DNA of 53,784 nucleotides, from the NCBI GenBank assembly GCA_002869855.2, contig NEWQ02000027.1, forward strand, positions 1-53,784, written 5' to 3'. The number at the start of each line of letters is the position of its first letter. The first letter of the stretch is position 1. Source of the stretch: Nitrospira sp. CG24D (GTDB taxonomy: Bacteria; Nitrospirota; Nitrospiria; Nitrospirales; Nitrospiraceae). The notes beneath the pieces are model-generated. The model was not told the DNA's origin. It searched no databases and worked only from the letters and a program-made list of their open reading frames with translations. A program made the position numbers and the translations under genes. Below, one piece after another: positions 8,792 to 17,409 of the stretch.

Positions 8792-8868
8792 CCGGTTATT
8801 CCTGAACGTCGCCTCGCCGGTGCCATCGATCACGATCCCTCAGTGCCTCCCAGCCCCGTTAGCCGGTT
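8744..8868. repeat. Imperfect tandem duplication across the 3' end of the GT4 gene
   Basis: Copy 1 is 8744-8797 and copy 2 is 8811-8868. Both begin GCCTCGCCGG and share CCCTCAG-GCCTCCCA-CCCCGTTAGCCGGTT, with a few substitutions and a 4-base length difference between. The TAG stop of the glycosyltransferase (8789-8791) lies in copy 1, and the equivalent TAG in copy 2 lies outside any gene. No inverted ends or transposase accompany it, so simple slippage or duplication is the likely origin. Confidence 0.75.
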
Positions 8869-8930
8869 GCTCCTCTGCCTTCCGGCCGGCCCTTACGCGG
8901 CCCCGGTTCATATGCGTAGTCCCTTCACAG

Positions 8931-8996
8931 TTTAACGATTCGTTAACACAAACTTGAGCTTGGCGTGGCCTGCTGATCGGGTGAACTCGCTAGACT
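8931..8996 (+). promoter_or_regulatory. Pho-box-like phased repeats and -10 of EPS operon block 2
   Basis: Half-sites TTTAAC (8931), GTTAAC (8942) and CTTGAG (8953) are spaced 11 bp apart. TAGACT (8991-8996) lies 49 bases after the start of GTTAAC. The unit GTTAAC-N5-CTTGAGC-N31-TAnnnT is repeated exactly at 29064-29118. The predicted start near 9003 lies downstream of the upstream in-frame ATG at 8954, which supports 9044 as the real start of the following gene. TTAACGA-T-TCGTTAA (8932-8946) is also a perfect palindrome. Confidence 0.6.
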
Positions 8997-9043
8997 TGGC
9001 CTCCCATGGATCCGGCGTCGTGCGTATCACAAGGAGGTCTGCG

Positions 9044-9844
9044 ATGGCTTCAGCGACGATTGAGCAAGAGCAAGCGAGTCGATTCTGCCAGGTGCCGATT
9101 CTCGGGCTTCCCGTCCATATGATTCAAATTCCCGACGTCGTATCGGTGATGACGCATTGGGTCAGGCACGAGCGCTTCCGCCCTCATTGGGTCTTGGTGG
9201 CCGACATGCACGCGGTCGTCGAAGCGCACAACCGGGCCGACTTTCGGCGCATGGTCCGGCAGGCGGACCTGACCGTTCCTGACGGCATCTCCCTCGTGAA
9301 AGTGGCGCAATGGAAGGGCGGCGCGGTGCGGTCCCGCGTCGCAGGCACCGACCTGATGAAAGCCTTCTTTTTCGGCACCCAGGGGCTCGGTTTTCGACAC
9401 TATTTCTACGGCGATACCGATCACACTCTCGAACGTCTGACGGGCAATCTGACGCGGCAGTATCCCGGGTTGACTGTTGCCGGAGCCTATTCGCCGCCGT
9501 TTCGCCCGATGACGGAGGAAGAAGACGAGGCCGCGATCCGGCGGATCAACGAGGCGAAGCCGGACGTGTTGTGGGTGGGACTCGGGCTCCCCAAGCAAGA
9601 GCAGTGGATCTATACCCATCGTGACCGGCTGGATGTGCCGTTGGTGCTCGGCGTCGGCGCCGCATTCAAGTTTCTGGCCGGGACGGTGCAGCGCGCGCCC
9701 GATTGGGTCGGCGACATGGGCTTCGAGTGGTTGTGGAGGTTTGCCTGCGAACCTCGCCGGTTGTGGAAGCGCGTCATGATCGAAGGGACGCAATTCGTGG
9801 GATTAGTTGCATTGGAGTTGGCCGGGTGGCGGGACTTTTCTTAA
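9044..9844 (+). CDS. WecG/TagA/CpsF family glycosyltransferase
   Basis: 266 residues from the ATG at 9044, which has a perfect AAGGAGGT ribosome site (9030-9037). An in-frame ATG at 8954 lies upstream of the inferred promoter -10 and is rejected. GT26 family marks are LVADMHAVVEAHNRADFRR, PDGISLVKVA near residue 75, RVAGTDLM, and GLGLPKQEQW near residue 180, which matches the conserved G.PKQE segment. GT26 enzymes add N-acetylmannosaminuronate or similar sugars as an early step on polyprenyl-PP-GlcNAc. It likely acts after the WecA/MraY-like enzyme encoded at 11511-13139. First gene of EPS block 2. Confidence 0.9.
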   Translation: MASATIEQEQASRFCQVPILGLPVHMIQIPDVVSVMTHWVRHERFRPHWVLVADMHAVVEAHNRADFRRMVRQADLTVPDGISLVKVAQWKGGAVRSRVAGTDLMKAFFFGTQGLGFRHYFYGDTDHTLERLTGNLTRQYPGLTVAGAYSPPFRPMTEEEDEAAIRRINEAKPDVLWVGLGLPKQEQWIYTHRDRLDVPLVLGVGAAFKFLAGTVQRAPDWVGDMGFEWLWRFACEPRRLWKRVMIEGTQFVGLVALELAGWRDFS

Positions 9845-9869
9845 GGGACTAATGGGGCAGGAGTACGAA

Positions 9870-11486
9870 ATGGAATTCCCGGGAATCGCGCTCAGGCAGG
9901 AGGGTGGAACTCGCCCGTCTGAATCCCGCCGCTATCGGATGAACGGGCAGCAGCCGATCGTCTTCTGGGGTGCCCTGTCGCTCGTCATTCTTCTGGCGGG
10001 CATCGCCTATGCCGGGAGCCTGGAGTATTTAGTCACCCAGTGGATGGAGGACGACAACTTCAGCCACGGGTTCTTCGTGCCGGTCATCACGGCGGCCCTC
10101 ATCTGGTGGCGCCGTGAACGGATTGCGGCGGCGGGCGTTGTCTCGTCCTGGTGGGGCCTCGTTCCGGTTGCGCTCGGACTCGCGTTCTATGTCATCGGTG
10201 AACTCGCCACAGTGTATTTTCTGCAGCATCTCTCTTTATGGCTGATGATCGTCGGGTTGGCTCTGGCGGTCGCGGGCCCGAGCGCGACCCGTGAGATGGT
10301 GTTTCCCCTTGGGTATCTCCTGACCATGATTCCCCCGCCGCAGATGCTGCAGCAAAGTCTGTCCTCCTCCCTGCAACTCATGTCATCGGCGCTGGGCGTC
10401 GGCTTTCTCCAACTGATCGGAGTGACGGCCTTCCGGGAAGGCAACGTCATCGACCTCGGCCCGATCCAGCTGCAAGTGGTCGAAGCCTGCAGCGGCTTGC
10501 GCTATCTGATTCCGTTGATCGCCCTGACCTTGTTGAGCGCCTATCTGTTTCAGTATCGCCTGTGGAAGCGGGTGGTGCTGGTTGCCTCGGCGATCCCCTT
10601 AGCCGTGCTCTTAAACGGTCTCCGGATCGGATTGATCGGGGTGCTGGTCGATCAGTTCGGTCGGAGTGCCGCCGAGGGCTTCATGCACGCGTTCGAGGGC
10701 TGGTTCTTCTTCGTCTTGAGTCTGGCGATACTCGGCGCGGAAATGTGGTTGCTGGAGCGGGTCGGCGCGGGATCTGCGTCAGCGGTCGATCGGCCTGAGC
10801 CGCGCTCAGGAGCGGCGTTGTCTTCCGGTCCCGCCGCGGTTGTCGTCAGCGGCCCGGTTTTCGCCTGTATCGGACTCCTGGCCGTGACGACCTTGATGTC
10901 GTTTCATGCCGCCGGGCGCGACCACGCGCCCCCTCCTCGCCAGAATTTTGTCGATTTCCCCATGCATGTGGCCGGATGGCAGGGCGAACCGATGGTGATG
11001 GAGCGACAGTATGTGGATGTGTTGCGTTTCGACGACTACCTGCTGGCCAACTATCAAGGTCCCGGCGGCCCGATCAATGTCTATGCTGCGTACTATCGTT
11101 CCCAGGAAAAGGGGCGTGCGACGCATTCTCCGAAGACCTGTATTCCCGGCGGTGGCTGGGAGATTGCGTCGCTCGATGAGGTGGTCGTGCCGGTAGGCCA
11201 AGGAGGGGAGAGCGGGTTTCGAGCGAACCGGGTGATGATCCAGAAGGGCGAGCAGAAACAAGTGGTGCTCTATTGGTTCAAGCAGCGCCACCGGGTGGTG
11301 ACGAGCGAGTACCTGGTGAAGTTCTTCCTGTTCGTGGATGCGCTGACGATGAAACGGACGGACGGAGCCCTGATCCGGTTGGTGGCCGCGGTGCAGCCCG
11401 GCGAATCGGAGGGAGCGGCGGATCAGCGGGTCATGCAGATGGCGGCGGCCGTCCAGCCGCTGCTGCCCGCCTATGTGCCCGATTGA
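9870..11486 (+). CDS. Exosortase fused to an EpsI domain
   Basis: 538 residues. The ATG at 9870 has AGGAG six bases upstream; 9852 is an alternative start. The N-terminal part (about residues 25-310) has eight or so membrane segments with exosortase catalytic marks: Cys in EACSGLRYL, Arg in LNGLRIGLIG, and His in MHAFEGWFFF. The C-terminal third is an EpsI domain, with VAGWQGEPM, YYRSQEKGRATHSPKTCIP and GGGWEI. Exosortases cleave C-terminal PEP-CTERM-type tags and are encoded with EPS genes, while EpsI is usually a separate gene. Fusions of this kind are known for some exosortase subtypes. No PEP-CTERM substrate is visible in this window. Confidence 0.9.
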   Translation: MEFPGIALRQEGGTRPSESRRYRMNGQQPIVFWGALSLVILLAGIAYAGSLEYLVTQWMEDDNFSHGFFVPVITAALIWWRRERIAAAGVVSSWWGLVPVALGLAFYVIGELATVYFLQHLSLWLMIVGLALAVAGPSATREMVFPLGYLLTMIPPPQMLQQSLSSSLQLMSSALGVGFLQLIGVTAFREGNVIDLGPIQLQVVEACSGLRYLIPLIALTLLSAYLFQYRLWKRVVLVASAIPLAVLLNGLRIGLIGVLVDQFGRSAAEGFMHAFEGWFFFVLSLAILGAEMWLLERVGAGSASAVDRPEPRSGAALSSGPAAVVVSGPVFACIGLLAVTTLMSFHAAGRDHAPPPRQNFVDFPMHVAGWQGEPMVMERQYVDVLRFDDYLLANYQGPGGPINVYAAYYRSQEKGRATHSPKTCIPGGGWEIASLDEVVVPVGQGGESGFRANRVMIQKGEQKQVVLYWFKQRHRVVTSEYLVKFFLFVDALTMKRTDGALIRLVAAVQPGESEGAADQRVMQMAAAVQPLLPAYVPD

Positions 11487-11510
11487 TGAAGGTCATGAGG
11501 GAGTTCAGTG

Positions 11511-13139
11511 ATGTCTAGCGCGCTGTTTTTCAGTTTTATCGGTTCCTTACTGATCTGCATGGCGCTGATTCCGGCTCTGACCACTTCGGCCTGGCGCTTT
11601 CAGTTCATCGATGTGCCGCGCGATCGCCGGATGCATGCGGAGCCGATTGCCAAGGTGGGCGGGATTGCGTTTGCGGCCGGCACGATCGCGGCGGTGCTGC
11701 TCTGGGCGCCTCAGGACCGGATGATCCTCGCCAGTCTATTGGGCGGCGTGGTGATTCTGCTGTTCGGGATGTGGGACGACCGGGTGGGGCTCGACCACCG
11801 GATGAAATTCGCCGGACAGATTATTGCGGCGGCGATCGTCGTGGTCTATGCCGGCGTGCGAGTGACCGCGATGCCCTTCGTCGACGATCAGGCGCTTCCG
11901 CTCTGGGCCGCGGCGACGATCACCATGATCGTCATTGTGGGAATGACGAACGCCGTGAATCTTGCCGACGGGCTGGACGGGCTGGCCGGCGGATTGTCGC
12001 TGATCAGTTTCGCCGGAATCGCCTATCTGGCCTACCAGGCCAACGACCAGATGCTGGTGTTGCTGATGGTGTCGGTGCTGGGCGGTCTCCTGGGATTTCT
12101 CCGGTTCAATACCTATCCGGCCCGCGTGTTCATGGGCGATGCAGGCAGCCAGTTTCTCGGGCACTACCTCGCTGTGGCCGCCATCTTGTTGATCGATCCG
12201 GCCCGCGCCCCCTACAGTCCGCTGCTCGTGCTGTTTCTCTGGGGCATTCCGCTCCTCGATACCGTCGGCGTGATGGGGCAGCGCATCTGGCAGGGACGCT
12301 CGCCCTTTGTCGGCGACCGCAATCATCTGCATCACAAACTCCTGGCGACGGGCCTGTCGCACCGGCAGGCCGTGACGGGTATCTATCTGGCCCAGGGGTT
12401 GTCGGTCCTGTGCGCTGCTCTGCTGCGCTGGCAGAGCGATGCGATTCTGCTGGCGGTCTATGCGCTGTTTGCCGCATCGGTGCTGTCGGTATTCGTCCGC
12501 TCATCCCGGCGGCCGGTGACTCCACAGCCTGCGGTTGTTTCGTCGGAGGAGCCAGCGGCGGCGGCCGGAGTTGCGCCCGTCACTCTGCGCGCCTGGCCGC
12601 TGCGAGCGCTCACGCTGCTCGTGCCGCTGTATCTCCTAGCCTGTCTGGCGACCCCGGGGGACATCCCCGCGGAAGTCGGAGTGATCGCGGCCGGACTCGG
12701 CGCCGCGGTGCTGGGGAGTCTGGTGATCGCGCGGGGCACGGCGCTGGCCGTGCGGGCCGGTCTCTATATCGGGAGCACCTGCGCGGTGTACTACGCGCAG
12801 CTGTCGTCACGCCAGTCACCGGCCGACTGGCTGTCGCCGCTGACGCTGGGGGTTGTCGCGCTGGCCGTGCTCGTCGTCCTCGCCATTCGCTGGATGGGCG
12901 ATGCGCGCTTCCAGACGACTCCGTTGGATTATCTGATCGTCTTTCTGGCTGTGGTGATGCCGTTTCTCTCGGATCTGACGGTCGGCGCCGTTCATCTGAG
13001 CGTGGTGACGGCAACGCTGATCGTGTTGTTTTTTGCGTTTGAGCTCCTGCTCCAGATGCACCAGGCCATGGTTGTCCGGCTTGGATGGCTGACGGCGGGG
13101 ATGCTGGCCGGTCTGGCCGTTCGGGTGTGGTGGGCGTGA
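11511..13139 (+). CDS. WecA/MraY-like undecaprenyl-phosphate sugar-1-phosphate transferase with C-terminal membrane extension
   Basis: 543 residues, ATG at 11511 with GAGGGAG seven bases upstream (an adjacent GTG at 11508 is possible). Residues 1-320 match the PNPT family: AEPIAKVGGIAFAAG, DDRVGLDHRMKFAGQ (acidic Mg site), NAVNLADGLDGLAGG, ARVFMGDAGSQFLG, and the histidine-rich loop DRNHLHHKLL. The enzyme loads GlcNAc-1-P or a relative onto undecaprenyl phosphate, the first membrane step of EPS repeat assembly. The last 200 residues form about six more hydrophobic segments, separated by a Pro/Ala-rich linker near 345-360. This extension is beyond the usual 330-370 residue length and its role is unknown. 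Confidence 0.87.
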   Translation: MSSALFFSFIGSLLICMALIPALTTSAWRFQFIDVPRDRRMHAEPIAKVGGIAFAAGTIAAVLLWAPQDRMILASLLGGVVILLFGMWDDRVGLDHRMKFAGQIIAAAIVVVYAGVRVTAMPFVDDQALPLWAAATITMIVIVGMTNAVNLADGLDGLAGGLSLISFAGIAYLAYQANDQMLVLLMVSVLGGLLGFLRFNTYPARVFMGDAGSQFLGHYLAVAAILLIDPARAPYSPLLVLFLWGIPLLDTVGVMGQRIWQGRSPFVGDRNHLHHKLLATGLSHRQAVTGIYLAQGLSVLCAALLRWQSDAILLAVYALFAASVLSVFVRSSRRPVTPQPAVVSSEEPAAAAGVAPVTLRAWPLRALTLLVPLYLLACLATPGDIPAEVGVIAAGLGAAVLGSLVIARGTALAVRAGLYIGSTCAVYYAQLSSRQSPADWLSPLTLGVVALAVLVVLAIRWMGDARFQTTPLDYLIVFLAVVMPFLSDLTVGAVHLSVVTATLIVLFFAFELLLQMHQAMVVRLGWLTAGMLAGLAVRVWWA

Positions 13140-13164
13140 AGGGGAATAGAGGGAGGGATCGGTC

Positions 13165-15552
13165 ATGAATCGATATCTGATAGGCGTCGTAGCGGTGATT
13201 GTGGCGGTCAGTCTGGTGGGCTGCGGCGGTCCGGAAGAACGCAAGGCGAAATACCGGCTGCGCGCGCAGGAATATTTTCAAGAAGGGAATTATCCCAAAG
13301 CCCGGGTGGCTTTGCGGAATGTCCTCAAGATCGATCCGAAAGATGCGGAGGCCTACTTCCTCTACGCGCAGGTCGAGGAAAAGGAAAAGAACTGGCGCAA
13401 CGCGGTGACGGGGTATCAGCAGGTGGTGGAGTTGAATCCCGCGCATGATCGCGCCTGGATCAAGCTGGGGAAGTATTTCCTCGAAGCGCGGGCGATCGAG
13501 CGGGTGGATCAGGCGGCCGACCGCGTCCTCGCCTTGCATCCCGACCATGTGGGAGCCCGGTCGCTCAAAATCGCCGCGCTGGCCGTGGGCGGACGGGTCG
13601 AAGAGGCGATCACGCAGGCGGAACAGCTGCGGACGGGTGCGCCGGCCGATGTCGATGCTGCTCTGTTGCTGGCCTCGTTGTATGCCTCGCGTGAGCGGAC
13701 GGCGGACGCGGTGCCGGTGATCCGGCAGGTGTTAGACACGCACCCCGATAGCGTCGAACTGCTCGGAGCGCTGGCCATGATCTATGTGCGCGCCGGCAAC
13801 CCGGCCGAGGCGGATCGGGCGTTTCAGCGCGTCATTGCGCTGGAGCCGAAGGTGCTCGACCACCGTCTCCGCCGGGCGGCGCTCTTCGACCAACAGCAAC
13901 AGTATGAGCAGGCCGAGGCGGTCATGCGCGAGGCAACGCAGCTCGACCCAGACAGCGACGACCGTCGTCTGGCTCTTGTGGAGTATTTAGCGAAGCGGCG
14001 TGGCCCCGCTGAGGCAGAAGTCGCGTTGCAAAAAGCCCTGGAGGATCTGCCACGTTCCGGGAAGATCCGGTTTGCACTGGGGAGTTTATATGAGCGGACG
14101 CAACAATCGGCGAAAGCTCAGACGGTCTACGAGGCGATCCAAAAAGAATTCTCAGGGAAACCGGAAGGCCTGGACGCGCAAGTGAAACTGGCCGGTCTGG
14201 AATGGGCGGCAGGACGGCAGGACAAGGCCGAGCGGGCGTTGGAGCAGATTCTCAAAGACAATCCTCTTTCAGCGGATGCCTTGTTGTTGCGCGGGAAGAT
14301 CGCGTTACAGCGCGGGAACGGGAAGGCGGCGGCCCAGGATTTTCGATCGGTTTTGAAAGATGCGGCGGAAGCGGCGGACATCCACGTGCTCTTGGGGCGT
14401 GCGCAATTGTTGAACGGTGATCTCGCTCTGGCGCGTGAGAGTCTGGAAAAGGCCGTCGCCCTGGCGCCGGCGCTCTCCGATGCCCAGATTGTGCTGGTCG
14501 GATTGGACGTGACCGGCGGTCAGCTGAAGGAGGCGCGGAAGCGGCTTGAGCCGTTGTTGGCCCGCGATCCCGGCAATCTCACATTTCTGGGCCTCCTCTA
14601 TCAGATCCAAATGCAGGAGAAGGATTGGGACCGTTCGCATGACACGCTGGCCCGCCTTCGTTCCGCCGGCGCCGATCGCGCCAAGGTCGATTTGGCGGAA
14701 GGGCAGATGGCCGCGGCGCAGCAACAATGGGATCAAGCGGAGGCCGCCTTCAATCGGGCGTTAATACAACAGCCGCTCGCGGCCGAGCCGCTCCTTGCGC
14801 TGGTCCGGCTCGGGGTGCAGCGCGGGGCCCTGCAACAAACTCAGACCCGGCTGGAGACGATTGTAGCCGAACAGCCGAGCCATCCTTACGCGGCAGGTTT
14901 TCTCGGCGAGGTGTTGCTGATGAAGGGGGAGGCCGAGTCTGCCATGGGGCGGTTCGAAACGGCCACGCAGTTGAATCCGTCCTGGACGACCCCCTGGGTG
15001 CATCTCGCGCAGTTCCGCTACGCCAAGCGGGACATGGCCGCCGGGGATGCGGCCCTCAAGAAGGCGCTGGAAGCGAGTCCGGACAATGAACAGCTACGGG
15101 TGATGCTGGCGACGAGCCTGGAGGGACGGGATCTCATCGACGAGGCGATGGCGCAGTACGACCTGGCGCTCAAGTCCAATCCGAAATCGTTCCTGGCCGC
15201 CAACAATCTTGCGGCGCTCCTGGCCGATCGGAAGGGCGATGCGGACAGTTTGCAGCGGGCGCTTCTGTTGAGCCGGGATTTCGAAGCCCAGACCTCGAAC
15301 GCCTATCTCCTCGACACGCTCGGATGGGTGCATCTCAAGCTGGGGCATCGGTCGGATGCACTCAGGCTGCTCAAGCAAGCGCTCGCCAAGGCGCCGAGCC
15401 ATCCGGTGCTTAACTTTCACCTGGGTGTGGCCTATGCCCAGTCGGGTGAGAAGACGGAGGCGCGGCAGCTATTGAGTCAGGCGCTCCAGTCCAAGCAGTC
15501 ATATCCCTGGTTTGAAGAGGCTAAATCTATGCTGGCGAAAATCGATGGGTAA
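13165..15552 (+). CDS. TPR-repeat lipoprotein of the exosortase EPS system (PrsT-like)
   Basis: 795 residues with a lipoprotein signal: a hydrophobic stretch then LVGCGG, lipidated Cys near residue 20. Almost the whole remainder is tetratricopeptide repeats, for example ARVALRNVLKIDPKDAEAY and ALKKALEASPDNEQLRVM, spaced about 34 residues apart (20 or so units). A good AGGGAGGG ribosome site precedes the ATG. It matches the known giant TPR lipoproteins encoded beside XrtA-type exosortase genes (TIGR02917, PrsT). It probably acts as a periplasmic scaffold for EPS assembly or export. No enzymatic motif is visible. Confidence 0.87.
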   Translation: MNRYLIGVVAVIVAVSLVGCGGPEERKAKYRLRAQEYFQEGNYPKARVALRNVLKIDPKDAEAYFLYAQVEEKEKNWRNAVTGYQQVVELNPAHDRAWIKLGKYFLEARAIERVDQAADRVLALHPDHVGARSLKIAALAVGGRVEEAITQAEQLRTGAPADVDAALLLASLYASRERTADAVPVIRQVLDTHPDSVELLGALAMIYVRAGNPAEADRAFQRVIALEPKVLDHRLRRAALFDQQQQYEQAEAVMREATQLDPDSDDRRLALVEYLAKRRGPAEAEVALQKALEDLPRSGKIRFALGSLYERTQQSAKAQTVYEAIQKEFSGKPEGLDAQVKLAGLEWAAGRQDKAERALEQILKDNPLSADALLLRGKIALQRGNGKAAAQDFRSVLKDAAEAADIHVLLGRAQLLNGDLALARESLEKAVALAPALSDAQIVLVGLDVTGGQLKEARKRLEPLLARDPGNLTFLGLLYQIQMQEKDWDRSHDTLARLRSAGADRAKVDLAEGQMAAAQQQWDQAEAAFNRALIQQPLAAEPLLALVRLGVQRGALQQTQTRLETIVAEQPSHPYAAGFLGEVLLMKGEAESAMGRFETATQLNPSWTTPWVHLAQFRYAKRDMAAGDAALKKALEASPDNEQLRVMLATSLEGRDLIDEAMAQYDLALKSNPKSFLAANNLAALLADRKGDADSLQRALLLSRDFEAQTSNAYLLDTLGWVHLKLGHRSDALRLLKQALAKAPSHPVLNFHLGVAYAQSGEKTEARQLLSQALQSKQSYPWFEEAKSMLAKIDG

Positions 15553-15553
15553 G

Positions 15554-16168
15554 ATGATGCAGTTCTCACGGGTCACGCGGGCGCTGTCCCGGACGTTTAT
15601 AGGCGGGGTGCTGCTCTGGCTCGGCGGGTGCAGTGCGTTCGAGTCTTCGGCTAAGCCGGGGGCGGTGTCCGCAACCGGGTCCGGCGTCGAGTATCTCCTG
15701 GGAGCGGAAGACGTGCTTGCGATCGCCGTCTGGAAGGATGAACACCTGACCAAAGAGGTCGTCGTCAGGCCTGACGGCTTTGTGTCGTTTCCCCTCGTGG
15801 GTGAAATACAGGCGGCGGGGCGGACGGTCGAAGAGGTGCGCGCGGAGATCGCCAAGCGGCTGGCGAAGTTTATCCCCAACCCGAATGTCTCGGTCGCGGC
15901 GATCAAAGTACTGAGCTACCGGGTCTATGTGCTGGGCCGCGTCAATAAACCCGGCGAGTTCATGATCGGCCACACGACGGATGTCCTGCAGGCGTTGAGT
16001 CTCGCCGGTGGGCTGACGCCGTTTGCGTCTGAAAACGATATTCGAATCATCCGCCGTAGCAATGGCGAGCAACAGGTGATTCCCGTTCCCTATGGAGATC
16101 TCAAACGGGGGAAGAATCTGGAGCGCAATGCGTTGTTGCAGCGCGGTGATGTGGTCATGGTGCCTTGA
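15554..16168 (+). CDS. Polysaccharide export outer-membrane lipoprotein, Wza-like
   Basis: 204 residues from the ATG at 15554. Earlier in-frame ATGs at 15512 and 15545 would overlap the TPR gene. The signal peptide ends in WLGGCSAF, a lipobox with Cys near residue 26. The Poly_export domain (YLLGAEDVLAIAVWKDEHL, VRPDGFVSFPLVGEIQAAGRT) is followed by one SLBB domain (YRVYVLGRVNKPGEF, DVLQALSLAGGLTPFA). The family forms the outer-membrane EPS exit channel. The protein is shorter than E. coli Wza (about 380 residues) and has one SLBB domain, like EpsE/VpsM-type proteins. The stop is followed closely by the barrel protein gene. Confidence 0.9.
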   Translation: MMQFSRVTRALSRTFIGGVLLWLGGCSAFESSAKPGAVSATGSGVEYLLGAEDVLAIAVWKDEHLTKEVVVRPDGFVSFPLVGEIQAAGRTVEEVRAEIAKRLAKFIPNPNVSVAAIKVLSYRVYVLGRVNKPGEFMIGHTTDVLQALSLAGGLTPFASENDIRIIRRSNGEQQVIPVPYGDLKRGKNLERNALLQRGDVVMVP

Positions 16169-16200
16169 GGGATCACCCTCCATCGCAACGATGTAGAGAT

Positions 16201-17397
16201 ATGATGTGGCGATGGCTTGTGATGGCGGCGTTTGCGGGAAGCAGTCTCTGCATGGGCGGGCTTGTCCTGAGCGGCCACGCGGCAGAATGGTCGGCTGAAC
16301 CGTCGTTGGGAATCAAAGGTGAATACAACAGCAATTTGCTGCTTGTGGCCGGTCCGCAAAAGCCGGTCTACGGGCACTGGGTCTCACCCGGCGTCAGGTT
16401 CGCCGGGTCGACGGAAAACCTGGACGTCAGCGGGAGAGCGGCGGCCGACGTGGTGCGCTACTACGGAGGCCGGAATCAGGACCTGCTGAACCTCTATTTC
16501 CCGCTCTCCGTGAAGTACGGGCTGGCCCGGGAGACTTTCGGGTTCGACGGCGGGTTTACGAGAGACAATACGTTGATGGGGGAACTATTGCGGACCGGTG
16601 TCGTGCTCAGCTTCACGCAGCGCAATTTATGGAACCTTGCGCCCTCGTGGTCGCACGCGTTCACGGAACGGCTGTCTCTCCAAAGTTCCTACCAGTATTC
16701 CAAGGCCACGTACGAGGACGGCGCGCGGCTGGGGCTGGTGGATTATCAGGTGCAGGGCGGATCGACCGGGCTGGCGTATCAAGCGACAGAGAACGATCGC
16801 ATGCAGGTGACGGGAACCTATACGAACTTCAGCGTGTCCACGGCCAGCGCCCTACAATCCCATATTGCCGGGGCGCAGGTCTCGTGGTCGCATGCGTTTG
16901 GTGAAACACTGACGGCGACCGTGACCGGAGGGGCGCAACTGGTGTCCTCCAGCATCTCGGTCGGACCGGCGCGGCTCACCGATACGCAAACCCTGTGGGT
17001 GGCCAGCGCCAATCTCCAGAAGCAATGGGATGGAGGGTTTGCGGAACTCGTGGTGAGCCGGGAGATCAATCCGAGTGGATTCGGCCTGCTCCTGAAGACA
17101 GAACGGGTCGGATTGAACTTGTCTCACAATCTGACGGACCGGTTGACCGCCTCGGTCAATGCGCAGGTGCTTCTGGCTTCTTCCGTTGCGTCGAAGGCGG
17201 TCCCGTTCACGTTTCCGGAAAACCGCTATATCAATGTGACGCCGCGGTTGACCTGGAAATTCGACCAATGGTGGTCGGTGGATGCCGCCTATACGTACGG
17301 GCGGCGCGAGGTGGAGAGCTTCGGCGAACGGGCGTTTGGAAACGCGACGACGGTGATGCTGACGTACTACCCGCCCAAGCTGTCGGTCGGGCGTTAA
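16201..17397 (+). CDS. Outer-membrane beta-barrel protein of the exosortase EPS locus
   Basis: 398 residues from ATG 16201 (an in-frame ATG at 16165 overlaps the Wza stop and gives a non-hydrophobic start). The signal peptide has a hydrophobic core MAAFAGSSLCMGG and cleavage after SGHAA. The mature part alternates polar and hydrophobic residues with many aromatic strand ends, including EYNSNLLL near the start and YTYGRREVESFGERAFGN near the end, as expected for an OM barrel. It resembles the TIGR03016 family (PEP-CTERM system-associated barrel), often encoded next to Wza and Wzz. It likely assists EPS passage or anchoring. No enzymatic motif is seen. Confidence 0.75.
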   Translation: MMWRWLVMAAFAGSSLCMGGLVLSGHAAEWSAEPSLGIKGEYNSNLLLVAGPQKPVYGHWVSPGVRFAGSTENLDVSGRAAADVVRYYGGRNQDLLNLYFPLSVKYGLARETFGFDGGFTRDNTLMGELLRTGVVLSFTQRNLWNLAPSWSHAFTERLSLQSSYQYSKATYEDGARLGLVDYQVQGGSTGLAYQATENDRMQVTGTYTNFSVSTASALQSHIAGAQVSWSHAFGETLTATVTGGAQLVSSSISVGPARLTDTQTLWVASANLQKQWDGGFAELVVSREINPSGFGLLLKTERVGLNLSHNLTDRLTASVNAQVLLASSVASKAVPFTFPENRYINVTPRLTWKFDQWWSVDAAYTYGRREVESFGERAFGNATTVMLTYYPPKLSVGR

Positions 17398-17409
17398 GGA
17401 GAGGTGTTT

